Of a stretch of 64,000 nucleotides of DNA, positions 16,291 through 24,889 are shown in pieces (the stretch's first letter is position 1; each line of letters starts with the position of its first letter). This stretch comes from Deferribacteraceae bacterium UBA6799. Its GTDB lineage: Bacteria > Chrysiogenota > Deferribacteres > Deferribacterales > Geovibrionaceae. The notes under the pieces are model-generated. The model was not told the origin of the DNA. It made no database searches and saw only the letters and a list, made by a program, of their open reading frames with translations. Location: NCBI GenBank assembly GCA_002452335.1, contig DKFJ01000005.1:156972-220971 (forward strand), read 5' to 3'. The position numbers and the translations under genes were made by a program.

Positions 16291-17013
16291 CTAGTGGGGC
16301 ATATCCTCAAACACCATGCCCAGCTTTTTAGTGCTGCGCACCAGATTCCATACGGATATTGTACCCTTTTCAACCTGATTTATCTGCTCTTTTTCCGCCT
16401 GAATGGTGAAGACAGCGTAATTATTAGTACCGTTGACAACACCTTTGTCGCCGAAATACGGTGTTTCCACCGCTATTCTGTACATGGGGGACGGTTTTTT
16501 CATCATTTTCAGAAAAGACAGCTCGATCAGCTCTCTCATATTCTTCGCCAGAGGATTTCTCCTTAGCGACGGCACTTTTTTTCCGTCCAGATTTACAGCG
16601 CTGAACAAGAATGTCATGTCGCTCTGGCTTCTGACAGAAGAGACACTGAGAGACGGAACAACTTTTTTGCTCTGAGCGAACTCCGATTCCAGCACAGTCT
16701 TGTTGAATTTGTTCAGCAGTTTTTCTATCTGTTCGCTTATGCTGGCCGGCTCCGGCTTAACGCTGGTAGTCTTCAGCCCATGATTCTTCACATATCCGGT
16801 AGCGCCCTCCGGCACCTTTATGCGAACCCATCCGTTCTTTTTTTCCAATATCTCCACACCGGCTCCGTTTTTCAGAGTTCCGGTGACATCGGCGTTAGTA
16901 GACGGTTTGGAATATATCGGCAGTGAAGGCACAGTGACATTGGCATAGTTTGCGGCGGACACTATCCCTGCGGTCAGAAAAATTATCAGTAGTATCGCTA
17001 TTTTTCTATACAT
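16291..17013 (-). CDS. Exported SH3-domain protein of unknown function
   Basis: A signal peptide (residues 1-20, AGIVSA end) is followed by a bacterial SH3 domain at about 24-82 (PSLPIYSKPSTNADV, then GWVRIKVPEGATGYV). A unique C-terminal region of about 150 residues follows that I do not recognise. SH3 domains of this type usually bind peptidoglycan or act in the periplasm. It overlaps ychF by eight bases and is 29 bases from moaC. The function is not known. Confidence 0.7.
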   Translation of the reverse strand: MYRKIAILLIIFLTAGIVSAANYANVTVPSLPIYSKPSTNADVTGTLKNGAGVEILEKKNGWVRIKVPEGATGYVKNHGLKTTSVKPEPASISEQIEKLLNKFNKTVLESEFAQSKKVVPSLSVSSVRSQSDMTFLFSAVNLDGKKVPSLRRNPLAKNMRELIELSFLKMMKKPSPMYRIAVETPYFGDKGVVNGTNNYAVFTIQAEKEQINQVEKGTISVWNLVRSTKKLGMVFEDMPH

Positions 17014-18100
17014 TGAACCTGAAGTACATTATATCTCCGTCCTGAACGATGTATTCTTTTCCCTCAAGACGCATTTTTCCCATTTCCTTCGCTTTTGTCA
17101 GAGAGTTATATGCCTGAAAATCCGCATAGCTGGTGACCTCGGCACGGATGAATCCACGCTCTATATCGGTATGGATCTTTCCGGCGGCTTTCTGAGCCGT
17201 GGTGCCTCTGGTGATGGTCCAGGCGCGAACCTCTTTCTCTCCGGCGGTGAAGAATGTGATGAGATCCAGCAGTTTATATCCCTGCTCGGTCATCTCTGTG
17301 AGACCGGAGCGTTTCAGCCCGAGGCTCTCCAGAAACTCTTTCGCCTCCGCCTCGTCCAGCTCGGATATCTCCTGTTCTATCTTTCCGCAGATGCGCACGC
17401 ACACGGCCTGTTCTTTTTCGGCGATAGAGCGTACTTTTTTTGCGTATTCATTATCTTCCAGAATCTCGTCTTCGTTCACGTTCATAACATACATCACAGG
17501 TTTTGCCGTAATGAATGAGTATTCGGGCAGCTCCTCAATCATCTCTTTGTAGCCTTCTATGTTTCTGATCTGAGTACCTTTGGCTACTTCGTCCTGGAGT
17601 TTTTTCAGGTGCTCCAGTTTTCTGATCATCTCTTTGTCGCCGCCTTTGGACGCTTTCTGGGTCTTGTCCACGGCACGGTCGATTATCTCCATGTCGCTTA
17701 AAAGGAGCTCGGTGTTGATTATATCTATATCACGCTCAGGGTCTACCGTGCCCTCAACGTGTGTTATGTCCGTACTGTCAAAACAGCGCACAACGTGCGC
17801 CACGGCATCCACCTGACGTATGTTTGTCAGGAACTGGTTGCCCAGTCCCTCGCCCTTACTGGCGCCTTTCACCAGTCCGGCTATGTCTACAAACTCTATG
17901 GTGGTGCGCACTATGGATTTCGGTTTGATATATTGAATGATATAATCCTGTCTTTCGTCTATAACAGGCACTATGCCGGTGTTAGGGTCGATGGTGCAGA
18001 AAGGATAGTTGGCGCTGGCGGCGCCTGCCTTAGTGAGTGCGTTGAAAATAGTTGATTTGCCCACATTAGGCAGTCCGACGATACCGCAGTTGAATCCCAT
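17006..18100 (-). CDS. ychF: Ribosome-binding GTPase/ATPase YchF
   Basis: YchF (OLA1-like) is a ribosome-associated P-loop NTPase that prefers ATP. The order is: P-loop GLPNVGKSTIFNALT at residues 8-22, DIAGLVKGASKGEGLGNQFL, a coiled-coil insert, the noncanonical NVNE specificity motif in place of NKxD, and a C-terminal TGS domain (AWTITRGTTAQKAAGKIH). The 364-residue length is typical. GGAG lies just before the ATG. In many genomes ychF lies beside pth. Here hppA separates them. Confidence 0.96.
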   Translation of the reverse strand: MGFNCGIVGLPNVGKSTIFNALTKAGAASANYPFCTIDPNTGIVPVIDERQDYIIQYIKPKSIVRTTIEFVDIAGLVKGASKGEGLGNQFLTNIRQVDAVAHVVRCFDSTDITHVEGTVDPERDIDIINTELLLSDMEIIDRAVDKTQKASKGGDKEMIRKLEHLKKLQDEVAKGTQIRNIEGYKEMIEELPEYSFITAKPVMYVMNVNEDEILEDNEYAKKVRSIAEKEQAVCVRICGKIEQEISELDEAEAKEFLESLGLKRSGLTEMTEQGYKLLDLITFFTAGEKEVRAWTITRGTTAQKAAGKIHTDIERGFIRAEVTSYADFQAYNSLTKAKEMGKMRLEGKEYIVQDGDIMYFRFNV

Positions 18101-18147
18101 TCATTCTCTCCGTTGATATGTTCGTGCAATGATTCTTTAGCTACAAT

Positions 18148-18176
18148 GTCATTGCGGGCAAAGCGAAGCAATCTTT
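18148..18176. repeat. Dispersed GTCATTGCG...GCAATCTT repeat, copy 2 (half element)
   Basis: GTCATTGCGGGCAAAGCG followed by AAGCAATCTT matches one half of the repeat seen at 13872, 57393 and 60792. It lies in the short spacer before ychF. Confidence 0.7.
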
Positions 18177-18204
18177 TTTATTAAAATTTGAAAAAATACT
18201 CTAA

Positions 18205-18238
18205 AACAAAAAAGGCAGACACGCAAGTGTCTGCCTTT
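18205..18238 (-). terminator. Intrinsic terminator of hppA
   Basis: The stem AAAGGCAGACAC pairs perfectly with GTGTCTGCCTTT around a four-base loop. On the minus strand it is followed by T-rich sequence (TTTGTTTT) and lies 15 bases after the hppA stop. Confidence 0.85.
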
Positions 18239-18252
18239 AAGTTTTTTTAATC

Positions 18253-20286
18253 TTACGCTATTAGCGGAGCGATGATCAGTGAAACGATTGACATCAGTTT
18301 GATGAGGATGTTCATCGCGGGACCTGATGTATCTTTAAAGGGGTCGCCCACAGTGTCGCCCACAACTGCGGCTTTGTGCTGGTCTGAACCTTTGCCGTCT
18401 GAACCGTAAGCGCCTTTTTCAACAGCTTTCTTAGCGTTGTCCCATGCGCCGCCGGCGTTAGCCATCAGCAGAGCCAGAAGAACACCGGAAACTGTAGCGC
18501 CTGCGAGTGTACCGCCCAGAGCCTCTTTTCCGAGGATGAATCCAACCAGTATCGGGCATATAACAGCCAGAACACCGGGAAGAACCATTTCTTTAAGAGC
18601 GGCAGCAGTGGAGATATCCACACAGGTTTTTGAGTCGGGTTTAACGCCCTCTTTTCCTTCGAGCAGTCCGGGAATCTCACGGAACTGGCGGCGAATTTCT
18701 TCAACCATCTGCTCTGCGGCTTTACCAACAGATGTCATGGTGAGAGCGCCGATGAGGAAGGGCAGGAATCCGCCTATGAAAAGACCGATAACTACTTTGG
18801 GCTGTGTGATGTCTATCACGCCTACTTTAGCGGAAGCGCTGTAAGCGGCGAACAGAGCCAGAGCTGTAAGAGCGGCTGAGCCGATGGCGAAACCTTTACC
18901 TACAGCAGCTGTTGTGTTACCGATAGCGTCCAGGCTGTCTGTGATGTTACGCACGTCTTTTCCAAGACCTGCCATCTCAGAGATACCGCCGGCGTTGTCA
19001 GCGATAGGTCCGTAAGCGTCAACTGTCATAGTAACACCAACTGTGGCAAGCATGCCGACAGCGGCGATACCGATACCGTAAAGTCCGGCTACTGAGTTAG
19101 CCACATATATGCCGATACAGATCAGCAGTATGGGAGCAACAACAGACTCGAGACCAACGGCAAGACCTGTGATGATGTTTGTGGCGGGACCTGTTTTAGA
19201 AGCGAGAACGATTCTTCTAACAGGACCTGCGGCTGTGTAGTATTCTGTAACGAGACCGATCAGGATACCAACAAGAGTACCTGACAGAAGCGCCCAGAAA
19301 ACACCGTTAGCGATTACCATTGATGATATATAGATATAGGCGAAGATCAGGAAGAGACCGGCGCCGATAAATGTTGAATAGCGCAGTGCCGCAGCGGGCT
19401 CGATGCTTTTGAGCAGTTTCATGGAGAAAACGCCTGCCAGTGAAGCGATAAGACCCATAACAGCCAGCATCAGGGGAGCTATCATCAGGTGTGATTTAGC
19501 CAGAGCCACGTCGGCTGTCTCAGGAGTCAGAAGAGCAAGAAGCTCAGGTGACGCTGTAGCGCCGATGATCAGTGTGGCGATGATTGAACCTACATATGAT
19601 TCGAAGATATCCGCGCCCATACCAGCGATGTCGCCCACGTTGTCTCCAACGTTGTCAGCGATAACACCGGGGTTTCTGGGGTCGTCTTCGGGGATTCCGG
19701 CCTCTACTTTACCAACGAGGTCAGCGCCCACGTCAGCGGCCTTTGTATAGATACCGCCGCCCACTCTGGCGAACAGAGCGATGGAAGAAGCACCCATAGC
19801 GAATCCGTTGATGTATTTAGCTGTTTCGGGGTTGCCGAAAAGCATGAAAAGAATACCTACTCCGATAAGTCCGAGTGAAGCGACAGCCAGACCCATTACC
19901 GCGCCGCCGTTATAAGCGACAGAAAGAGCGGCAGCCATGCCTTTTGCTCTGGCGGCTTCGGATGTTCTGACGTTTGCCTTGGTAGCAGACTGCATACCGA
20001 AAAATCCTGCCATAATAGAGCAGAAAGCTCCGCCTAAGAATGAAAATGCTGTGTTGGGTCCAAGGTCTTTAGCGAAAAACATAAGCGCAAAAACAATTAC
20101 AACAAAAATAGCAAGTACCTTGTACTCACGGCGAAGAAACGCCATAGCACCATCATGGATGGCCTCTGAGATCTCTTTCATTTTCTCGCTGCCTACAGGC
20201 TGTCTGACAATCGAGCTGTAGATGATAAACGCGACTGCGAGCCCGATGATGCCAAGCACCGGAGCGAGGTAAGACATATCTGTCAT
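18253..20286 (-). CDS. hppA: Membrane-bound K+-stimulated pyrophosphatase (ion pump)
   Basis: This integral membrane enzyme couples pyrophosphate hydrolysis to export of H+ or Na+. It has about 16 membrane helices. The catalytic loops are visible: the GGGIYTKAADVGADLVGKVE loop and the DNVGDNVGD loop near residue 210, and a third acidic loop near the C-terminus (DTVGDPFKDT). The GNTTAAVGKGFAIGSA segment carries Ala where K+-independent enzymes have Lys, which marks the K+-dependent class. Length 677 residues. AGGAGG stands nine bases before the ATG. Whether H+ or Na+ is pumped is not decided here. Confidence 0.95.
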   Translation of the reverse strand: MTDMSYLAPVLGIIGLAVAFIIYSSIVRQPVGSEKMKEISEAIHDGAMAFLRREYKVLAIFVVIVFALMFFAKDLGPNTAFSFLGGAFCSIMAGFFGMQSATKANVRTSEAARAKGMAAALSVAYNGGAVMGLAVASLGLIGVGILFMLFGNPETAKYINGFAMGASSIALFARVGGGIYTKAADVGADLVGKVEAGIPEDDPRNPGVIADNVGDNVGDIAGMGADIFESYVGSIIATLIIGATASPELLALLTPETADVALAKSHLMIAPLMLAVMGLIASLAGVFSMKLLKSIEPAAALRYSTFIGAGLFLIFAYIYISSMVIANGVFWALLSGTLVGILIGLVTEYYTAAGPVRRIVLASKTGPATNIITGLAVGLESVVAPILLICIGIYVANSVAGLYGIGIAAVGMLATVGVTMTVDAYGPIADNAGGISEMAGLGKDVRNITDSLDAIGNTTAAVGKGFAIGSAALTALALFAAYSASAKVGVIDITQPKVVIGLFIGGFLPFLIGALTMTSVGKAAEQMVEEIRRQFREIPGLLEGKEGVKPDSKTCVDISTAAALKEMVLPGVLAVICPILVGFILGKEALGGTLAGATVSGVLLALLMANAGGAWDNAKKAVEKGAYGSDGKGSDQHKAAVVGDTVGDPFKDTSGPAMNILIKLMSIVSLIIAPLIA

Positions 20287-20356
20287 CGTGTTGTTCCTCC
20301 TAGTGGACTTTTTAATGATATATTTTTATCAAAAAATATCTTCCATATCAGTAACA

Positions 20357-20920
20357 TTACAAAAGCAGTGATCTATTGTGCTCGTTCATCGCCTTTGTGA
20401 GACCGTCATTAACAATGGAAACTATAGCTTTTACACTAGATTTGACAAATTCGTCAAGTTTTTCAGCTTCGTCAGGGCTAAATTTCCCCAAAACATGACC
20501 AATTGTCTCTTTTTTTAAATCTTTTCCTATGCCCATTTTCACTCTGGGAAATTTTTCCGTCCCGAGATGCTGGACGATGGACTTTATCCCGTTATGCCCG
20601 CCGGACGAGCCGCCGTTGCGGATCTTCAGCCGGGTGAACTCCATATCCATATCATCGTGAACAACTACTATATCCTCCAGCGCTATCTTATAGAATGCGC
20701 AGAAGGGCTGGACACTCTCGCCGCTCAGATTCATAAATGTCTGGGGCTTAAGAACGAAAACTTTCTTTCCGTTTATAAAGATCTCCGAATACTCGCCTTT
20801 GAACCCCTTGCTCCATGTGCCGGAATATTCAGACACAAGAGCATCGGCAGCCATGAACCCCAGGTTATGGCGGGTGCGGTCATATTTTTCTCCGGGGTTG
20901 CCGAGTCCGACAATCAGCAC
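20357..20920 (-). CDS. pth: Peptidyl-tRNA hydrolase
   Basis: Pth frees tRNA from prematurely released peptidyl-tRNAs. The opening LIVGLGNPGEKYDRTRHNLG holds the catalytic His and Asn. KPQTFMNLSGESV and DDMDMEFTRLKIRNGGSSGGHNG complete the active site. The 187-residue length is standard. The start is GTG, directly after the prs stop, with CAGG in the end of prs as a weak ribosome site, so translation is probably coupled. The ispE-prs-pth order matches the well-known gammaproteobacterial arrangement. Confidence 0.96.
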   Translation of the reverse strand: MLIVGLGNPGEKYDRTRHNLGFMAADALVSEYSGTWSKGFKGEYSEIFINGKKVFVLKPQTFMNLSGESVQPFCAFYKIALEDIVVVHDDMDMEFTRLKIRNGGSSGGHNGIKSIVQHLGTEKFPRVKMGIGKDLKKETIGHVLGKFSPDEAEKLDEFVKSSVKAIVSIVNDGLTKAMNEHNRSLLL

Positions 20921-21871
20921 TTATACCTGACCCTTGGCAAAGAGCGAGCTGATGGATTCTTTTGTATAGATCCTGGTGATGGCTTCCGCCAGAAGTCCGG
21001 CGACGCTCAGCACTTTGATCTTGCTGATCTCTTTTTCTTTGGCGAACGGCACAGTGTCTGTCACTATAACCTGTGCCAGAGGAGACTGTATTATTCTCTC
21101 TATAGCGGGTCCGGAAAGGATCCCGTGGGGAGCTGCGGCTATGACTGACAGAGCGCCGTGATCCAGACACGCCTGAGCGGCCTGTGTCAGCGTTCCCGCT
21201 GTGTCGATCATATCGTCCACTATGATAACTTTTTTGCCTTTTACATCTCCGATAACGTTCATCGCCTGAGCGACGTTCGCTTTCTCACGTCTTTTGTCCA
21301 CGATGGCGAGAGATGTATCAAGTATCTTGGAATACGCTCTGGCTCTTGCCACACCGCCGGCATCGGGTGATACCACGACATAGTCATCGCCGTACATTTT
21401 GTTTTCCATGAAATATTTTTCAAAAACAGGTGAGGAATAGAGGTTGTCCACGGGGATATCGAAAAATCCCTGAATCTGACCGGCGTGAAGGTTCAGAGTA
21501 ACTACTCTGTCTATCCCCGATTTTGTCAGCAGGTTAGCCACCAGCTTAGCTGTGATGGGCACTCTGGGCTCGGATGTTCTGTCCTGACGGGCATATCCGA
21601 AATAGGGGATGATGGCGGTAACAGTGTTGGCAGAGGCGCGCTTCAGGGCGTCCACCATGATCATCATCTCCATAAGGTTCTCTTCGGCGGGTTTGCATGT
21701 GGACTGGATCAGGAAAACATCACGTCCCCTGACGCTCTCGTTTATCCTTACGAAAATCTCACCGTCGCTGAACTTGCGCACATCCGCGTCTCCAAGTCTC
21801 ATTCCCAGCTTTTCAACTATGCTCTGCGCCAGAGGCCGGTTAGATGTACCGGAAAAAACAAGATAATCCAT
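20921..21871 (-). CDS. prs: Ribose-phosphate pyrophosphokinase
   Basis: Prs makes PRPP from ribose 5-phosphate and ATP for nucleotide, NAD and amino acid synthesis. Key motifs are the DGEIFVRINESVRG flexible-loop region, YARQDRTSEPRVPIT, and the PRPP-binding loop KVIIVDDMIDTAGTL. The 316-residue length is normal. AAGGAG stands upstream of the ATG. It sits between ispE and pth. Confidence 0.97.
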   Translation of the reverse strand: MDYLVFSGTSNRPLAQSIVEKLGMRLGDADVRKFSDGEIFVRINESVRGRDVFLIQSTCKPAEENLMEMMIMVDALKRASANTVTAIIPYFGYARQDRTSEPRVPITAKLVANLLTKSGIDRVVTLNLHAGQIQGFFDIPVDNLYSSPVFEKYFMENKMYGDDYVVVSPDAGGVARARAYSKILDTSLAIVDKRREKANVAQAMNVIGDVKGKKVIIVDDMIDTAGTLTQAAQACLDHGALSVIAAAPHGILSGPAIERIIQSPLAQVIVTDTVPFAKEKEISKIKVLSVAGLLAEAITRIYTKESISSLFAKGQV

Positions 21872-21883
21872 TCTGTATGCTCC

Positions 21884-22726
21884 TTATATTATATGTGTCA
21901 GAAAACACCGCCATTCCGGATATTTCTGAGATATATTTATCCGGGCGTTCTCCGCCCCTGTTTTGCTTCTGAACAGACCGAAAACGGTCGCGCCGCTTCC
22001 GCTCATCAGGGTGAAATCCGCTCCGTAATCCGCGAGCGCTCCCTTAGCATGAGCCACAACGGGATAATACGGGAGAACCGCGCTCTCCAGTCCGTTGAAA
22101 AGGATTTCACTGTAGTCATCAAATTTTTCAGCGTGCCGAATTTTATTAACTTCTGCTCTATCAGTCAACGTTAATTTTCCGCTGCGGAAAACTTCTGCCG
22201 TGGATATATGAACATTAGGATTAACCAGAAGCACATACGCCTCCGGCAGGCTTCCGTAAGGCGTCAGCACCTCGCCTCTGCCCTCGCCTATCATCGGCTC
22301 GTCATAAAGAAAAAAAGCAGTGTCCGAACCCACCGCCGCCATGACCTCTGTCTGGTTTTCCATGGTCATATCTGTTTCTGTCAGAGCCAGCACAGCCTTC
22401 AGATAGGCCGCTCCGTTTGAGCTGCCTCCGCCCAGTCCCCCGCCGTCCGGTATATTCTTTTCTATATGGACGCTGAAATCCTGAGGTATCCTGTACTTCT
22501 CTCTCAGAACGTTGTGTACTCTGCTTATTATATTTTTGTGGTCTGTGGGAATATCCGGGTTAGAGCAGGTTATTCTGAATCTGTCAGATCTCTCTACGGT
22601 GATGATATCGCAGGTGTCTATTTTAGAGAACAGTGTGTAAAGCTCGTGGAATCCGTCCCGTCTTTTTCCCAGAACATGCAGAAAGATGTTTATCTTTCCG
22701 TGACTTTTCAGGGTAATTGAATTCAT
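21884..22726 (-). CDS. ispE: 4-diphosphocytidyl-2-C-methyl-D-erythritol kinase
   Basis: IspE phosphorylates CDP-methylerythritol in the non-mevalonate isoprenoid pathway. It is a GHMP kinase: the substrate motif SHGKINIFLHVLGKRRDGFHEL is at the N-terminus, the ATP loop GGGLGGGSSNGAAYL is near residue 94, and the third motif MSGSGATVFGLF is near the C-terminus. Length 280 residues. The ATG overlaps the stop of the lipoprotein gene as ATGA, recalling the lolB-ispE pair of enterobacteria. Confidence 0.95.
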   Translation of the reverse strand: MNSITLKSHGKINIFLHVLGKRRDGFHELYTLFSKIDTCDIITVERSDRFRITCSNPDIPTDHKNIISRVHNVLREKYRIPQDFSVHIEKNIPDGGGLGGGSSNGAAYLKAVLALTETDMTMENQTEVMAAVGSDTAFFLYDEPMIGEGRGEVLTPYGSLPEAYVLLVNPNVHISTAEVFRSGKLTLTDRAEVNKIRHAEKFDDYSEILFNGLESAVLPYYPVVAHAKGALADYGADFTLMSGSGATVFGLFRSKTGAENARINISQKYPEWRCFLTHII

Positions 22727-23319
22727 CTCAGTCCTATTTTTATCCTTTGGTCTTTATACTCGTATAGTATGTTGTATATTTTGCCGTCTTTATATTCGTA
22801 TGTAAATTTTCTTCGCCCGTCAGTGATCTCGGTTATATAACAGTCGGCATCGGTCTTAACGGTGATATCATCTTTTGTCATGATGAAATTACCGCCTTCC
22901 GCTCTCAGGGTGTATGTTTCGTCCACCTCAACAAACGGATAGCGCACCAGTTCTACTGTGGCGTCAATATTCTTCGCCTTCATTATATATGAAGCGAAAA
23001 GGCTGATGTCCTCTCCGTTTCTGTCCGCCGAAACCTTGCCGTCCTTATAGGTTATGTCCGCCATGACAATATTGAGCGGTCCCAGAACAACCAGATGAAA
23101 ATCCCTGTTGCAGGACTTGTCCAGATATCCTTTCAGACTGATATCGTTATGCCCGTCCTGATAGTTTATGACTATCTTTCCCTTATACGAACATATCTGT
23201 GTATTGTTTGCGAATATTCTGGAAAGGGTATCCTTGTCTATTGCGGCAATCCTGACTCTGGGAGCGCAGGATATCATAAGAAATAAGAGCAGAAAAACGC
23301 TAATCTTCTTTAATAACAT
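22723..23319 (-). CDS. LolB-like outer-membrane lipoprotein
   Basis: The signal ends in a lipobox (LMISC, Cys at residue 18). The rest is a beta-rich fold of about 180 residues with alternating strands such as ICSYKGKIVINYQD and LVVLGPLNIVMADITYKDGKV. This matches the size and type of LolB/DUF4292-type lipoproteins that receive lipoproteins at the outer membrane. Sequence similarity to LolB is too low to see by eye. The call leans on the position before ispE-prs, where enterobacterial lolB sits. It overlaps the upstream TPR gene by 20 bases. Confidence 0.6.
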   Translation of the reverse strand: MLLKKISVFLLLFLMISCAPRVRIAAIDKDTLSRIFANNTQICSYKGKIVINYQDGHNDISLKGYLDKSCNRDFHLVVLGPLNIVMADITYKDGKVSADRNGEDISLFASYIMKAKNIDATVELVRYPFVEVDETYTLRAEGGNFIMTKDDITVKTDADCYITEITDGRRKFTYEYKDGKIYNILYEYKDQRIKIGLR

Positions 23320-24889
23320 CTTCTATACTTTTCCTGATCCCCAGCTTCTGCATTATAGACTTCATATGATCCTGAAGTTCTGCGACATCCGGAGCCAATT
23401 TCAGAGCTTTTTTCTGATAGTCGTAGGCGTCTTTGTATTTTCCCAGTTTGAACAGCACCCAGCCCATGCTGTCCAGATATGCCGGCTCCTGAGGTCTTTT
23501 TTCCAGAGCCTTTTTTATCATGGATTTTGCTTCTTTCAGGTTGATGCCCATGTCCGCATAGGTGTATCCGACGAAGTTCAGATATGACTCGTTGTCGGGT
23601 TCCAGCTTCAGCCCCTCTTTGACCAGAGCCACCGCCTGTTCCCTTTTGTTTATCTCGTCATAGAGCACTGCGAGATCCAGTCTGAGCTTGCTGTCACGCT
23701 CGTTGACCAGCAGAGCGTCTTTCAGCACTTTTTCAGCGTTGGCATAGTCCTGCTTCATGCTGTAAGCCTCTGCCGTGATGCGGTAATATTCCACATCCAT
23801 ATATGTGCTGTCCAGACCGTTCAGAGTCTTTATAGCGTCGTCCGGTTTTTCCTGTTTCAGATAGATTATCGCCAGACGTTTTCTGGCATCGGCAAACTCA
23901 GGCGTCAGTTCCAGTATCTTCAGATACCAGTTTTTCGCCTTTTCATTGTCTTTCATCCCTTCCGCCAGAATAGCGGCGGAATAAGCGTTTCTGGTGTCCT
24001 GATCTATCTCGTAGGCTCTGACAAAATAGTCATACGCCTTCTCATAGTCATTTTTTGCATAGCTCATGGTGGCGAGCTGTTTCAGCACATATGCCAGCTC
24101 GTTTCCTGTGAGGGATGATGTCAGCGCCTCATAGAACTTGTAGGCATCTTCATTGTTTCCCACACGTTTCAGCAGCTCCGCCATGCGGAATTTCGCCAGT
24201 ATATTGTCCGGATTGTCCTGAAGCATTATCTTCAGATACTTAATAGAATTCTCTGAATCGTTGTTTTTCAGGTAATAGTCAGCCAGTCTGGACGCTGCGG
24301 AAAAATTGCTGTCCAGATCCACAGCGGACTTAAAGTCATCGATGCTCTCTTTTTCCAGCCCCAGCTTTTCGTAGACCCTTCCTCTGTTCAGATAATATTC
24401 AGATCTTTTATCCAGAGAGACCAGTCTGTCATATACATTGATGGCGTTGTTGTAATCCTCCGCAGAGGTATAGGCCAGCGCCAGCCCGAAGAGATATGAG
24501 GTGTCCTTGGACATCTCATACGCCTTGTTGTACATTTCATATGATTTCTGAAGAGTGTCCTTGTTGAATCTGTAGAGATCCGCAAGCAGACCTGTGAGAA
24601 TCACAGAGTCCGGGTTTTTTCTGAGCCCTCTTTCCAGAGTCAGCTTCATGGACTGGGCATCGTTCAGTCTGGCGTAGTCCTCCGCCAGCTTGCCGTATAC
24701 GAACTCGCTGTCTGTAACCTGAAGAATATCTTCATATATTTCAGCGGCGTCCTGAAAGTTTCCCTCATAGTCATAAAGCGATGCCCTCAGATAGAGCGAG
24801 TCTATCTGAGGGTTTGATATCTCTTCTGACGCTGAAACCAGCGAGGTTACCAGCAGAAACGCTATTATGACATAAAGTCGGTTTTTCAT
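23300..24889 (-). CDS. Exported TPR-repeat protein (about 12 repeats)
   Basis: A signal peptide (MKNRLYVIIAFLLVTSLVSA) is followed by tetratricopeptide repeats through nearly all of the 529 residues, for example LFGLALAYTSAEDYNNAINVY and AYLDSMGWVLFKLGKYKDAY. The closing repeats with YLNFVGYTYADMG and YLDSMGWVLFKLG are typical of large periplasmic or outer-membrane TPR proteins next to lolB-like genes. No catalytic domain is visible. Its start overlaps the accC stop as ATGA, and its end overlaps the LolB-like gene, so a role in lipoprotein or envelope biogenesis is plausible but inferred. Confidence 0.82.
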   Translation of the reverse strand: MKNRLYVIIAFLLVTSLVSASEEISNPQIDSLYLRASLYDYEGNFQDAAEIYEDILQVTDSEFVYGKLAEDYARLNDAQSMKLTLERGLRKNPDSVILTGLLADLYRFNKDTLQKSYEMYNKAYEMSKDTSYLFGLALAYTSAEDYNNAINVYDRLVSLDKRSEYYLNRGRVYEKLGLEKESIDDFKSAVDLDSNFSAASRLADYYLKNNDSENSIKYLKIMLQDNPDNILAKFRMAELLKRVGNNEDAYKFYEALTSSLTGNELAYVLKQLATMSYAKNDYEKAYDYFVRAYEIDQDTRNAYSAAILAEGMKDNEKAKNWYLKILELTPEFADARKRLAIIYLKQEKPDDAIKTLNGLDSTYMDVEYYRITAEAYSMKQDYANAEKVLKDALLVNERDSKLRLDLAVLYDEINKREQAVALVKEGLKLEPDNESYLNFVGYTYADMGINLKEAKSMIKKALEKRPQEPAYLDSMGWVLFKLGKYKDAYDYQKKALKLAPDVAELQDHMKSIMQKLGIRKSIEDVIKED

